Source of the DNA: CAVQRC01 sp963715045
Lineage (GTDB): Bacteria > Planctomycetota > Planctomycetia > Pirellulales > Lacipirellulaceae
Length of the DNA: 64,000 nt
Direction of reading: 5' to 3'
NCBI GenBank assembly: GCA_963715045.1
Contig: CAVQRC010000001.1
Span: 1 to 64,000 of the forward strand
Part shown: in pieces, positions 1-9,838 of the stretch
How the letters are laid out: each line of letters starts with the position of its first letter
How positions within the stretch are numbered: the stretch's first letter is position 1
The notes under the pieces: model-generated
Database searches by the model: none
Told to the model about the DNA's origin: nothing
What the model saw: the letters and a program-made list of their open reading frames with translations, nothing else
Translations under genes and position numbers: made by a program

Positions 1-925
1 CCAGCAGCGGCACCCGTACTCCCCCCTCGAAATTCGAACCCTTGCCATCCCGCAGGGGGACGTTCGACGTGGGCTGATTACGCGGCTTGGAAACGAGTCC
101 GCCGTTGTCGCTCGTGAACATCACCAGCGTCTTGCCCGACAGGCCCAGCTCGTCGAGCCGCGACAGCAGGCGGCCGACGTTCTGGTCGAGCTCGTCCACC
201 ATCGCCGCATAGAGCGGGTTGCGCTGCTTCGCCTCGGGCCGGACCCGTCCCTCGTACTCACGGGTCAGGTCGGGCCGCCCGATCACCGGACGGTGCACCG
301 AATTGTGGGCGACGTAGCAGAAGAAGGGCCGCTGCCGGTTCGCCTCGATGAAGGCGATCGCGGCGTCCGTGATCTGCCGCACATGATGCGGGTCCGAGTT
401 CGGGTCGTCGCCGGCTTCCGGCTTGACCGTGGCCAGGACCGCGTCGAAGCCCTGCGAGCCCGGGTCCATCGGGCGGCCGGGCCGGTACTTCTTGTCCTTG
501 TTGAGATGCCACTTGCCGAAGTGCCCGGTCGTGTAGCCGGCCGCCCGGAGCGCTTCGGCGATCGTGACCTCCTCGAGCGGCAGGAACCTGGTCCACTCGG
601 GCGGCTTGAGCTTCAGCGTCTTGTCCCCCGCGATGTAGTTGGTCAGGTGCAGCCGCGCAGGGTACTTGCCGGTCATGATGCTGGCGCGCGTCGGCGAGCA
701 TACGTGACACGCCGCGTACGCGTTGCTGAACTGCATACTCCGTTTGGCCAGGGCATCCAGATGTGGAGTTATATAGAGATCGCTGCCCGCGAAGCCCGCA
801 TCCGTCCACCCCAGGTCATCGGCCAGGATCAACAGGATGTTCGTCGGCTTGTCCGCGGCAATCGCGATATCAAAGCCCCACGGTATCAACAGCACGATCA
901 GCAAGGATCCAAGGCAGCGACGCAT
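1..925 (-). CDS. Sulfatase (arylsulfatase family), C-terminus beyond window
   Basis: Secreted sulfatase that would hydrolyse sulfate esters, most likely on carbohydrates. The frame is open from an ATG at 925 to the window edge, giving about 308 residues. Residues 1-24 form a signal peptide. A metal-binding Asp pair (D36-D37) sits in a typical strand (ILLILADDLGW). The core motif C76-S-P-T-R80 is the C-x-P-x-R signature whose Cys is matured to formylglycine. Further sulfatase blocks follow: G-K-W-H near residue 130 and a TSDNGG block near the visible end. No frameshift is seen, unlike the gene to its right. Planctomycetes carry many paralogues; the substrate cannot be read from sequence. Confidence 0.93.
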   Translation of the reverse strand, partial: MRRCLGSLLIVLLIPWGFDIAIAADKPTNILLILADDLGWTDAGFAGSDLYITPHLDALAKRSMQFSNAYAACHVCSPTRASIMTGKYPARLHLTNYIAGDKTLKLKPPEWTRFLPLEEVTIAEALRAAGYTTGHFGKWHLNKDKKYRPGRPMDPGSQGFDAVLATVKPEAGDDPNSDPHHVRQITDAAIAFIEANRQRPFFCYVAHNSVHRPVIGRPDLTREYEGRVRPEAKQRNPLYAAMVDELDQNVGRLLSRLDELGLSGKTLVMFTSDNGGLVSKPRNQPTSNVPLRDGKGSNFEGGVRVPLL

Positions 926-986
926 GGGCGTTTGGTGGGTTGGAGTTCCTGGTGTGGCGGCGAGTTCGCGGGCCGGGGTTCAGCAT

Positions 987-2377
987 TCACTCAGGTTGAC
1001 GGGAATATTCGGGGCTAAGTCCGCCCTTCGCTGGTTCCTTGTATTTCGTGCTCATATCTCTGGCCGTCTGCCACATCGTATCGACGACAACGTCGAGCGA
1101 GACTTTCGCGAGGCCCGGCTCGCCGCAGCGCCAGCGTGGCGGCCGTAATCGCCTTGATGGCGCCCATGCAATTGCGTTCGATGCAGGGGATCTGCACGAG
1201 TCCGCCGATGGGGTCGCAGGTGAGTCCGAGGTGGTGCTCCATCGCGATCTCGGCGGCCTCGGCCGATTGCGCCGGCGACGCCCCCAAGCGCTCGGCCAGC
1301 GCCGCCGCGGCCATGGCGGACGACACGCCGATCTCTGCCTGACAGCCGCCCAACGCCGCCGAGATCGTCGCGCGCTGCTTGAAAATGCGGCCAATCTCGG
1401 CCGCGGTCAGCAGAAACGGCCGTCACCTCCTGCGGCCGCCCGTCGCAGAAGCTCAGGTAGTAGAGCAGGACCGCCGGAATGACGCCGGCGGCCCCGTTGG
1501 TGGGGGCCGTGACGACGTCCGGCCGCAGGCGCGTTCTCTTCCCGACCGCAAGTGCGAAGCAGCAGATCAAGGCGACCACTTCCGGAAACGCCGGCGATCG
1601 CCTGCCGATGGCCGCCCTCCACGAGGTCAGATCAGCGACATCACCGAGCAGTCGACGGGAGATCGCAGCGGCCCGTCGTTCCACATGCAGCCCGCCCGGA
1701 AGTTCGCCCTCGGTCTGGCAGCCGGCATAGATGCTGTGGAGCATGACGTCCCAGATTCGGCGCAGTCCCGCGTGAATCTGCGTCTTCGATCTCCAGTTCA
1801 GTTCGTTGCGCATGGCAATCTCGGAGATCAGGCACGCTTGTTGGCCACAGTGTGCCGATCAACTCAGCCGCGGTGTTGACCGGGTAGGGGACCTCCGTGG
1901 CAGGGATCGCTCCGCCTCCTTCCTGACGACGTAACCGCCGCCGACGGAGTAATAGACGGCTTCCCGCGCGCCCTGTCGCCGACGTTCGCGACAAATCGCA
2001 GCGCACAGGGATGAAACGGCAGCTGACGGTCACGGAGAAAGCGGATGTCCCGCCGGGGTTGAAACGGCACGCTGTACCGACCGCCAAGCTGCAGCGACTT
2101 GGTCGTCGCGATTTCCGAAATGACGTGGGGGATCTGCCGCACATCGATCGACGCCGGATCTCGCCCGCTGAGTCCCAATTGCAGTCCGATATCCGTAGCA
2201 TGCCCCTGGCCCGTCTTGGCCAGGCATCCCAGCAGTTCCAACGTGAGGTGAGTGACCGATGCCAGCAGGCCCTCCGCCTCCAGTTCCGCGACGAATCGTC
2301 GGGCCTGTGCGCCACGGACCCAGCGTATGCGAGCTGGACGGCCCGATCCCGATCTTGAACATTTCGAACACGCTCAT
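987..2377 (-). CDS. sdaA: L-serine dehydratase (L-serine ammonia-lyase, Fe-S type), multiply frameshifted
   Basis: Would deaminate L-serine to pyruvate. The fragments follow the family order in all three minus frames: MSVFEMFKIGIGPSSSHT at the N-terminus, a central block near 1800-2250, then APTNGAAGVIPAVLLYYL, SAALGGCQAEIGVSSAM, CDPIGGLVQIPCIERNCM and a C-terminal MSTKYKE. The Cys-containing blocks match the Fe-S type enzyme. At least five frame changes are needed and all have the sense of a one-base insertion, for example an extra G near 1419. The encoded residues stay well conserved, so sequence error is likelier than decay. ATG at 2377 is preceded by an AGGGAG Shine-Dalgarno. Confidence 0.85.
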
Positions 2378-2426
2378 AGAGCGTTACTCCCTCTTGTCGC
2401 CTGAACGACCTGCCCGGTTCCAGGAG

Positions 2427-2501
2427 TGTTTTTCACGACCCGGTTTCAGGCCTCTCACGGTCGGGAAACAAGGTGGTAAAGTCACCTTTTGCAACGTGTT
2501 C
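2427..2501 (+). repeat. 75-nt palindromic element, subfamily 2 (copy upstream of serine dehydratase)
   Basis: Aligns without gaps to the copy at 25694-25768. They share a GTTTCAGG block, a CACGG block and GGAAACAAGGT at the same offsets. It lies 50 nt upstream of the serine dehydratase start, in the opposite orientation to that gene. It is related to the main 75-nt family (see 12330-12404) through the central cC(C/T)CACGG(C/T)C block. Confidence 0.6.
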
Positions 2502-2508
2502 GTATCAC

Positions 2509-3129
2509 TCACAGACGACGCAGGCTGACCTGCTTGACGAACAGACGCATTTCGGCGAATTCGTCACCGGCGTGGATCTGAAAGCCAATCCGACCCTTGT
2601 CGGAAGAGTCATCGTGTACATCGGCTACTTTCGTGCCGTTGAGAAAGATCACGTGGCGGTCGCCGCGCACGCGAATCAAGAACGTATTCCAACCCTCACG
2701 GTCGACCAACTGAGGATCTTTGTTGATGGCAATGAACATCTTGCCTGAGCAGTAGAGCGAGCCCGTCCATGCGAGCGGGTCCTTGTATTCGAGGATGTCG
2801 GCCTGGAAGGCCCGCTGGGGAGACTGGTAGCGGTACCAGACACCGCTGTTGGCAGGCCATTGGACTCGAAACTTCACCTGCAGCTGCAAGTCGTCAAAGG
2901 ACGCTTCCGTCAGCAGATCACCGGGCGTGTTGCCGGGTCCTTGCTGCCCGACCAGCACCCCGTCACGGACTTCCCAACGTGCCTTGCCCTCTTGCCGCCA
3001 TCCTTCCAGGTCCCGTCCATTGAACAGCTCCGTGGGCGGCGCGGCTGCTTCTCCGGCGGTTGCCTGTTCACCGGTACTGGGATTCAGGGATGACAACGCA
3101 AGCAACCCCACTGCAAGTAGCCGTCTCAT
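2509..3129 (-). CDS. DUF1080 / 3-keto-disaccharide hydrolase domain protein
   Basis: Secreted 206-residue LamG-like beta-sandwich protein of the family annotated as DUF1080 or 3-keto-disaccharide hydrolase. A signal peptide (MRRLLAVGLLALSSL) precedes the typical blocks ELFNGRDLEGW near residue 37, then NSGVWYRYQSP and ADILEYKD in the middle. The ATG at 3129 is chosen over an upstream one at 3177 because it starts the signal peptide and has GGGAGC seven bases upstream. The frame is intact although both neighbours are shattered. These proteins usually accompany Gfo/Idh/MocA and sugar isomerase genes in planctomycetes; the exact substrate is unknown. Confidence 0.85.
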   Translation of the reverse strand: MRRLLAVGLLALSSLNPSTGEQATAGEAAAPPTELFNGRDLEGWRQEGKARWEVRDGVLVGQQGPGNTPGDLLTEASFDDLQLQVKFRVQWPANSGVWYRYQSPQRAFQADILEYKDPLAWTGSLYCSGKMFIAINKDPQLVDREGWNTFLIRVRGDRHVIFLNGTKVADVHDDSSDKGRIGFQIHAGDEFAEMRLFVKQVSLRRL

Positions 3130-3351
3130 GGCATGCTCCCGGATTAACTCCGTGGTGATTACGTAACCCGTGTTCAAAGCGACGCGGTGCGTGAATGTCG
3201 TTTCTGACGCGGAACGTGGGGGGGAAAGCTGCGGGCCTCGGACGATGATTGAAAACAGAATTAGGGTGCTCTAGATTAGGGCCGGCGGGGTGGCCGGAGT
3301 CAACCGTTGTGGACTGTGATTTGTGTGGCGTCTGTCGACCAGGAACTGCTG

Positions 3352-4843
3352 ATGGCCAGTCGAACCGTACCCGCCGCAGCCAGCGACGAAGGGGCGGCCC
3401 GCGAGGCCCTGTACGCCGAACGCCTGGGTCGCTACGTGACCGCGATGCGGAACGAGAAGCCGGACATGGTGCCGATCCGGCCGTTCGTGGCCGAGTTCAC
3501 CGGCCGATACGCCGGCTACACGTGCCAGGAGGTCACCCACGACTACGAGAAGGCGTTCGCCGCGGCCCGGCAGTGCGCGGCCGATTTCGACTGGGACGCC
3601 GTGGTCGGCAACATGGTCTACGTCTGGACCGGGCTGACCCAGGCGATCGGGCTGAAGTACTACGCCGTGCCGGGCATCGATCTGCCCGCCCGACCGCGGC
3701 GTTTCAGTACCTCGAACCGGCCGAGGACGAGGCGTGGACATGCGGGCCGACGAGTACGACCAGCTGATCGAGGACCCGACCGGCTATCCTGTTCAACGTG
3801 TGGCTGCCGCGGGTGTCGGCCGACGTGAGCCCCATGGGCGAGCCGACGACCTATCCGCAACAACCTGTCGTTCGTCAAGGGCGGCATGGCCATGCTGCAG
3901 TACTTCAGCGGCGTTCGGCACGCAGAACGACCTGCTGCGGCGCGAGTCGGGCACGGTCTCGGCCATCGCCGGCATCCTCAAGGCGCCGTTCGACATCATC
4001 GCCGACAAGCTGCGCGGCTACGGGCCTGTGCATGGACATGTTCCGCCAGCCGGACAAGGTGCTGGCCGCCTGCGAGGCCCTGATGCCGCACCTGCTGCAC
4101 GTGGCCGCTGCGACGGCCGACTCCGAACAAGAACGTGCCCGTGGGTCTCTGGATGCACCGCGGCTGCGTGCCGTTCCTCTCGCCGGCGCAGTTCGAGAGG
4201 TTCTACTGGCCGACGCTCAAGCCGATCATCGAGGAGCCTCTGGGCGAAGGGGCATCCAGACGCTGTTCTACGCCGAAGGGCGACTGGAACCCGAACCTGA
4301 AGTACGTCGCCGAACTGCCCGAGCGGAGCATCGTCTACCACGTCGACCGCGGCGACATCTTCGAGGTCCACCAGGCCGTGCGGGCACAAGTTCTGCCTCA
4401 GCGGCGGCATCCCCAACGACCTGCTGGCCTTCGGCACAGCCGGAGGACGTTCGCGAGCTGCTGCAAGAAGGTGATCGACGGCGTCGCCCGCGACGGCGGC
4501 TACATCATGGACGCCAGCGCCATCATGCAGGACGAACCGACGCGTCGAGAACCTGAGGGCCATGACCGAGGCCACGCGCGAGTACGGCGTGTACTCGGCC
4601 GCGAGTACCGGTTCGCCGATCGTCACCGCTGGTTCGGCACCGTTGGAGGAAGATGCAACTCCGGGCCGTTTTATTTCTGGTGTTCCGAACGATCGCCCTG
4701 CAGCGGGTGAATGCATCCCCTGGTCGGCGAAACGCCGCGAGATCGAATCGATTCCCGGCGATGAAGAGCTCTGCCGCGACGTCTGGCAGCGGATCGAGGG
4801 TCTGGGCAACATGTTCATCTGGCAGTGTCTGTTGTCCTTCTGA
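3352..4843 (+). CDS. Uroporphyrinogen decarboxylase-family (MtaA/MtbA-like) protein, heavily frameshifted
   Basis: Member of the UroD/methylcobamide methyltransferase superfamily. The intact N-terminal run holds RYVTAMRNEKPDMVPIRPF. Later pieces in three frames reconstruct the family: LIEDPTG, FNVWLPRVSAD, FGTQNDLLRR, CMDMFRQPDKVLAACEALMP, VPVGLWMHRGC, LFYAEGDWNPNLKYVAELP, DIFEVHQAV, SGGIPNDLLAFGT and CKKVIDGVARDGGYIM. About ten frame changes occur and nearly all are one extra base (near 3787, 3859, 3913, 4026, 4124, 4280, 4390, 4440, 4462, 4542). I see no H-x-C zinc motif, unlike the other two UroD-like proteins here. The ATG at 3352 was chosen because it opens the conserved frame. Confidence 0.75.
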
Positions 4844-5088
4844 AGTGATCGGCCCGGATTGGGTATTTTCCCGATCGTCGTGCGTGCCACCATCTGCGAC
4901 ATCGCAACCTTCGAACTCACAAACTAGACAAACCGACGCCAGTTTATGATAATGTGGCCCCTCCGTGATTTTTCCCCGCCAGCCGCCCGCGTCTGTCCCA
5001 CCCCCGGCGCCAGCGTTGATCAAACGGCCTTCGAACGCCATCCACAATCCAGCCCTTGCCACCTGGGAGGCCAGAGGATGAGTAAGTC

Positions 5089-5155
5089 CCTATCCCAGTC
5101 TCCTCAGTGAGCGTGTCCCACGGCCGAGGAGCTCTAAAACACGGCGATGGATCGG
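5089..5155 (+). repeat. 75-nt palindromic element, shortened copy
   Basis: Starts CCTATCCCA and continues with CCTCAGTGAGCGTGTCCCACGGCC, written here as one run of CCTCAGTGAGCG plus TGTCCCACGGCC, then degenerates and ends GGATCGG. The second half has lost about 8 nt relative to the copy at 12330-12404. It ends one base before the ATG of the DUF4838 gene and has the same orientation, so it forms that gene's immediate 5' leader. Confidence 0.7.
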
Positions 5156-5156
5156 A

Positions 5157-6969
5157 ATGTGCTTGCCGGCACTGCTGTTGATCGCCTCACCAGCACCAGC
5201 ATCAGCGGCAGCTGCCGAGGGAGTGGATCTGAACAACCTCGACGGATGGGACGTCGTCGTTGACGTCGCGGCCCTTCCCAGTGAGGTGTACGCCGCGGAA
5301 GAGTTTCAGCTTCATGTTCTCCAGGCGACCGGTACGCAGCTGGAGATCGTTAACACGGTTTCCGGGCCGAAACGGCATGTGTTTATCGGTCCCGGGGACG
5401 CGATGCGACGCAGTGCCGTCGGCTTCGAAATGGATGGATTCGGCCCCGAGGATTTGAGGATCGTCGCCCGCGATGAACTCATCGCCATCGCCGGCGGTCC
5501 GCCCCGTGGGACGCTCTACGGCGTGTACACCTTCCTGGAAGATTATCTGGGCGTGCGCTTTCTCACGCACGACCATACCCACGTCCCCAAGGTCGATACG
5601 CCACAGGTCGTCGGCCCGATCGACCGACGTTTCATCCGCCACTTTCGTTTCGCTGGAGCTATTACGGCGAGAATTCGGCCCATCCGGCGTTCGCCACGCG
5701 GCGGAGGGTCAACACGATCACCAACGACCCGAGGTTGGGCGGCAAGACGGGTCGCCGTCTGATCAACCACAGTTTCGGTCGACAGATCCCTTCGGCCAAG
5801 TACGGCAAGGAACATCCGGAGTACTATTGCGAGGTCGACGGCCAGCGGCTGGCGGCGGTCAACGACGATTTTCGCGACAACGAACCCTGCCTGACCAATC
5901 CCGACGTGCTGAAGATCGTCACCGCAAGCGTACTGGCGGAACTCCGGACCAACCCGCAGGCCGAAAACATCTCGATCAGCCAGAACGACAACGACAAGTA
6001 CTGCCGCTGCGCGAGTGTGCAGCCATCGACGAGCGCGAAGGAACGCCCATGGGCTCGCTGCTCACGTTCGTCAACGCGGTCGCCGAACAGATCGAGAAAG
6101 AGTTCCCGCACGTCAAGGTCGGCACGCTGAGTTACTGGTACACGCGCAAACCCCCACAGACGATCAAGCCGCGGGCCAACGTGCAGATCCAGCTCTGCAG
6201 CATCGAGTGCTGCCTGATCCATGCCATCGACGATCCCGACTGTCCGCTGAACGGGCAGTTCTGCGAGGACATGCAGCGGTGGGGTGCACTCTGCGACGAC
6301 ATCGCCATCTGGAACTACAACACCAACTTCAGCAACTACCTGCTGCCGTGTCCCAACCTGCGGGTGATCGAGCCCAACGTCCGCTACTTCGTCGCCAATC
6401 AGGCCAAGGGGATCTTCATGCAGGCGGCGGGCAATACCGTCGGAGCCGAACTCTCCGATTTGCGAAACTACGTGATCAGCAATCTGCTGTGGGACCCGAC
6501 TCGCAGCGGGCAAGAGCTGATCGATGAGTTTCTCAATCTGCACTACGCCGAGGCCGCGCCGCCGATCCGCAGGTTTATCAATCTGGTGCACGACACGGCC
6601 GAGCAGAGTGGCCTGCACAAGAACTGCTTCGGCACCGCCAGCGACTATGGTTTCGACGAGTCACTGGCTCAAGCCGGACTAGACGCCTTCGACGAGGCTC
6701 TGCAATTGGCAGGCGACGACGCGGTACGACGACGTGTGGCAAAAGCGTCGGTCTCGGCGTATCGGGCGGCGATCGAGCCGGTGTGGATTCTCCGCGAACC
6801 GCGCGATCTCGACAGCGAGCTCAAGCAACGGATGCGGCCCCTGGTGCGGGAATTCTTTACGATCTGCGAAACGCACGGCGTGACCCGCGTGAGCGAATCA
6901 CAGTCGGTTGCCGAAGCCAGGCAGCGACTTCGTGAGCTGTTTGCACTTGCCGACGGCGAGGACTTTTGA
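5157..6969 (+). CDS. DUF4838 domain-containing secreted protein (alpha-glucuronidase-like), two frameshifts
   Basis: Signal peptide (MCLPALLLIASPAPASA) followed by a GH67-N-like domain (VYAAEEFQLHVLQATG; RGTLYGVYTFLEDYLGVRFL) and the DUF4838 core. The core shows HPEYYCEVDG, the C-R-C-x-E-C cluster near 6000 and TLSYWYTRKPP, plus WNYNTNFSNYLLPCPNL. Probably a carbohydrate-active enzyme, activity unproven. Two frame changes, near 5655 and 6013, have the sense of a one-base deletion; the span is 605 codons minus two bases. The second lies inside the conserved Cys cluster, which tells which base is missing. The C-terminal 300 residues are intact. Confidence 0.82.
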
Positions 6970-7562
6970 ATTCTTCCTCTACTCCCACGAATCGACGAGA
7001 ACGAGAAACGCTGCCGCATCCTTAACGCTGCGATTAAGACGTCAAAGCGTAATTAAAACGAAGCATGATTATGACACATAACAAATGACAAATCCCACTG
7101 ATGGCGCCACGTTAGCGCGTGCGTGGCCTGCCAAGGGCGTAGTTTGTGACCAGGGTTGAACCGACATGTGCGACTTGGAGTTCGGCCCGGAACGGCACAT
7201 GAGTGACACTCCTGGGTCTCGCAACGTATCTCGCTTGGCTGCTTCGGCTTCATCGTCCGACGCAGTTTCTAAGTCCCTTCGGCGTTTCACTCCGAACGCA
7301 GATAGTCAAAGTCCGTTAGGTGCATCGGTCTGTTGACCGAAGGCAGTTGCGATCGGCACCTATTGACCAAGGATACGCCCACCTGCGGTAGCGGGCACCC
7401 GGCCTCGCGCTGGCGTCTGTCATCTGATTGAGTGCGCGGGAGTTGAGTCTGGCACGTGTTAGCGAGAGGTTTTGATTTAACGCAGCAGATGCCGCTTTTG
7501 GAGGCCGTCGCGACGCCGTCTAAGCTGCCGAGGTCGATTTCGCCGACGCGCGCGACGAACAG

Positions 7563-7959
7563 ACCCCCACGAGCTTGCTCGTGCGGTGAATGAGGTCACT
7601 GGCCAACCGCGTCGCCGCCGACAGTAGCCGGCCGCGACAGGAGCCTGCACGCACCGCCCCGTGGGAACGCCCAGCGGATCCCCTGAAACGAAACGTTCGC
7701 TTCGCGAACGCCTGCCGGAGAGATCAGCCGGCGAAGCCGGTTGCCCCGTTTGGCGGCTTCGCCTCCAGAGAATCCGGGAAATGCATCGTTCGCGAAGCGA
7801 ACGATCGCGGGCGGGCTGAGACGTTCGGAAGGAGACTCGTCTCAAAGCAAGTATCGAGAGGAACTGCGTGACCGGGTGTGCGCGAGGCCCATTTGTTCTC
7901 TCACGACCGCCGCTTAGCCAGTGACCTGATTCACCCCGGAGCAAGCTCCGAGGGGTGTG
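7563..7959. repeat. Nested palindrome island 1
   Basis: Outer arms at about 7563-7610 and 7910-7959 are an imperfect inverted repeat of roughly 48 nt. They share GAGCTTGCTC, GGTGAAT and AGGTCACTGGC. Inside are compact hairpins with the core GCGAAGC or its complement: CGTTCGC-TTC-GCGAACG at about 7692, CGGC-GAA-GCCG at about 7729, and the mirror copy near 7785. A similar set of cores occurs in the island at 28276-28673. Confidence 0.65.
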
Positions 7960-8255
7960 TCCTCATCACGTAGCCAACAATCTTTCCCTTTCGTCCCTTG
8001 GGTCCCATCCTGCCGAGGTGTTCACGACCTCAGCGTCGAACGCACTCTTGTAGCGACCTCGGTTGCGCTTCTCGAAACGGCAATCTCGCAACAAAGTGCC
8101 GCGATCAGTCTCGTCAAATCGGCGGCACCAGTCGGGCGGCAGTCAGGCCTTGCTACGGTTGGCGTTTGGGTGACCAAGGACGAACCGACCTTGTGCAGTT
8201 GGGCGTTTGCCAAAAACGACCATTGACTGACCCACCTAGGGCAGCAATGGAAGTC

Positions 8256-8294
8256 CTGAATCTGTATCGGCCAGAATGACCGATGCAGATTCAG
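8256..8294. other. Strong hairpin downstream of the oxidoreductase gene
   Basis: CTGAATCTGTATCGG and CCGATGCAGATTCAG form a 15-bp stem with one mismatch around a 9-nt loop. It lies 78 nt past the stop of the minus-strand Gfo/Idh/MocA gene. There is no T-run, so a terminator or 3'-end stabiliser is possible but not shown. Confidence 0.55.
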
Positions 8295-8371
8295 TAAGTT
8301 GCTAGGTCCCTTCGAGTTCATCGTCCGACGCTGCTACGTCAAGTCGATCCGCGACTTTGCGGGGTGCAGGT

Positions 8372-9739
8372 TCAACTCACGTCAGGTAGCTCGTAGCCTT
8401 TTCGTCGCGGCCGCTGGACGTACGACGACCGGTTGGCTTCGTCGCAGTTGGTGAACCGTTCGGTCTTGCGGATCCCAACGCAGCCGCTCGCCGACCCGGC
8501 CGACTTCGCGGACGATGTTGACCAGGTAGCCCAGCGTGGTCGACCGCAGACCGTACTCGATGTCGGCGGTGCACCGCTCGCGGGTCTTGATGCACGCGAC
8601 CCAGTCTTCGATGTGGTACTGCGTCTCGGGTTTGGTGATCGGACCGGGGTTGCCGGGATCGTCGAGCAGCTCCTCGGGGATTGGCCGCGATCTTGTTGCG
8701 GTTGATCTCCAGCTTGCCGTGTTCGCCCAATGAAGATGCGCGCCCAGGCCGGGGCCCCAGTCGCCGTCCAGATGCAGCCGCAGCTCGGTGCCGTCGGCAT
8801 ACCACATGCGGACCTTGGCACGAGGTCCGGCGACCGGCCTGGCCAGTCCGATCAGGTAATCCAGGCGGGTCTCATCCACTTCGGTCACCGTTTCGAACTT
8901 GCCGCACGGCTGATCCCTGACGGCTTCTTCCAGGACCATTTCGACCGGGCCCGTCTCGTCGGTGCCCAGCGCCCGTTGGATCTGGTCGTAGGCAGTGGGT
9001 GCCCCAGCCGGTCACGCCGAAGCAGAGTCCGCCGCCGTCGTAGGCCCACCATTTGTCCCAGCCGTGGTGCAGTTCGTGGCGATAGGGCCGCAGCTCGGCC
9101 TGGTTGGTCCAGACATCCCACCAGCCGGGGCTGCCGCCCTGTGGCATCGGCTCGGGCCGCCTCGCCGGTCCAGCGAACCGGACCGACGAAGTTCGGCGCC
9201 AGCACGGTCTTGATCTTGCCGATGGCCCCGTTCTTCACGAGGTCGCTGGCCCAGTTGTTGATCGGCATCGACCGCTGCTGGGTGCCGACCTGCGTCACGC
9301 GACCGTACTTCCGCGCGGCGTTGACCATGTGCCGGCCCTCGCGATGGTCAGGCACATCGGCTTCTCGATGTAGGCGTCCATGCCGGCCTGCAGCGCTGGA
9401 CGACAATCCAGGCCCGCGCGTGCGTGGTCGTTTCGACCATCACGCCGTCGAGTTTCTCTCGATCGATCATCTCACGAAAGTCTTCGTAGGTGGACCAGTT
9501 TCGATCCTGGCCAAGGACTCGACGAACTTGTCCATGTCGGGTTTGAAGCAGTCGCAGACGGCAACCACGTTCATGTCGGCCACGCCATCGCAGCTCTCGA
9601 CGATCGTTCGTGCTCGGCCTCCGAGGCCGATGATCCCGACGTTCACGCGTTCGTTCGCGCCGAACGCGGTGGCGGGGATCACATACGGCGCGACCAGGGC
9701 CGCGGCACCCACCTTCAAAACATCGCGGCGATACTTACA
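8372..9739 (-). CDS. Gfo/Idh/MocA family oxidoreductase, Tat-exported type, multiply frameshifted
   Basis: NAD(P)-dependent sugar oxidoreductase family. The N-terminal region has a twin-arginine-like start (KYRRDVLKVG) and a Rossmann motif (VGIIGLGGRAR). Later pieces in other frames are GRVTQVGTQQRSM, NNWASDLVKNGAIGKI, WWDVWTNQAELRPYRHELHHG, WAYDGGGLCFGVTGWG, GTELRLHLDGDWGP and TQYHIEDWVACIKT, with a C-terminal KGYELPDV. All assigned shifts have the sense of single-base insertions. No start codon is visible ahead of the Arg pair except inside the 75-nt repeat at 9738-9814, and that reading contains a TGA, so the true start is unresolved. Confidence 0.8.
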
Positions 9740-9814
9740 GCCGATCCCAACGGGCCAGCTTCAGCGATCGAACTTTCGCGGTCGTGTGAACACGTTCATC
9801 GAGATTTCGAGGCA
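9738..9814 (-). repeat. 75-nt palindromic element, diverged copy over a gene start
   Basis: On the minus strand it has GAACGTGTTCACACGACC, CGCTGAAGC and TTGGGATCGGCTG in the family order, with two one-base gaps against the consensus. It covers the 5' end of the Gfo/Idh/MocA gene and encodes the only nearby ATG (9797-9799). Confidence 0.6.
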
Positions 9815-9838
9815 GGTTCTGAGGCGCGCGTGTCATCG

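Larger units (their letters stand above)
6970..8371. other. 1.4-kb non-coding interval
   Basis: No reading frame here resembles a protein family. The interval holds the palindrome island at 7563-7959, a hairpin at 8256-8294, and a 15-nt word (TTCATCGTCCGACGC) found at about 7250 and again at about 8317. Beside the first copy is TAAGTCCCTTCG and beside the second TAGGTCCCTTCG, in swapped order. I found no promoter I would defend. Confidence 0.6.

Noticed and set aside
987..4843. Programmed frameshifting as an explanation for the broken frames
   Set aside because: The shift sites share no slippery motif, occur roughly every 100 nt in unrelated housekeeping-type genes, and are insertion-biased, which fits sequencing error better.
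7050..7300. Small antisense frames after the DUF4838 gene
   Set aside because: Low-complexity composition, no start signals, and no conservation pattern visible.
7957..8321. Two overlapping open frames on opposite strands (89 and 99 residues)
   Set aside because: No ribosome-binding site, no family resemblance, and they overlap the palindrome island edge.
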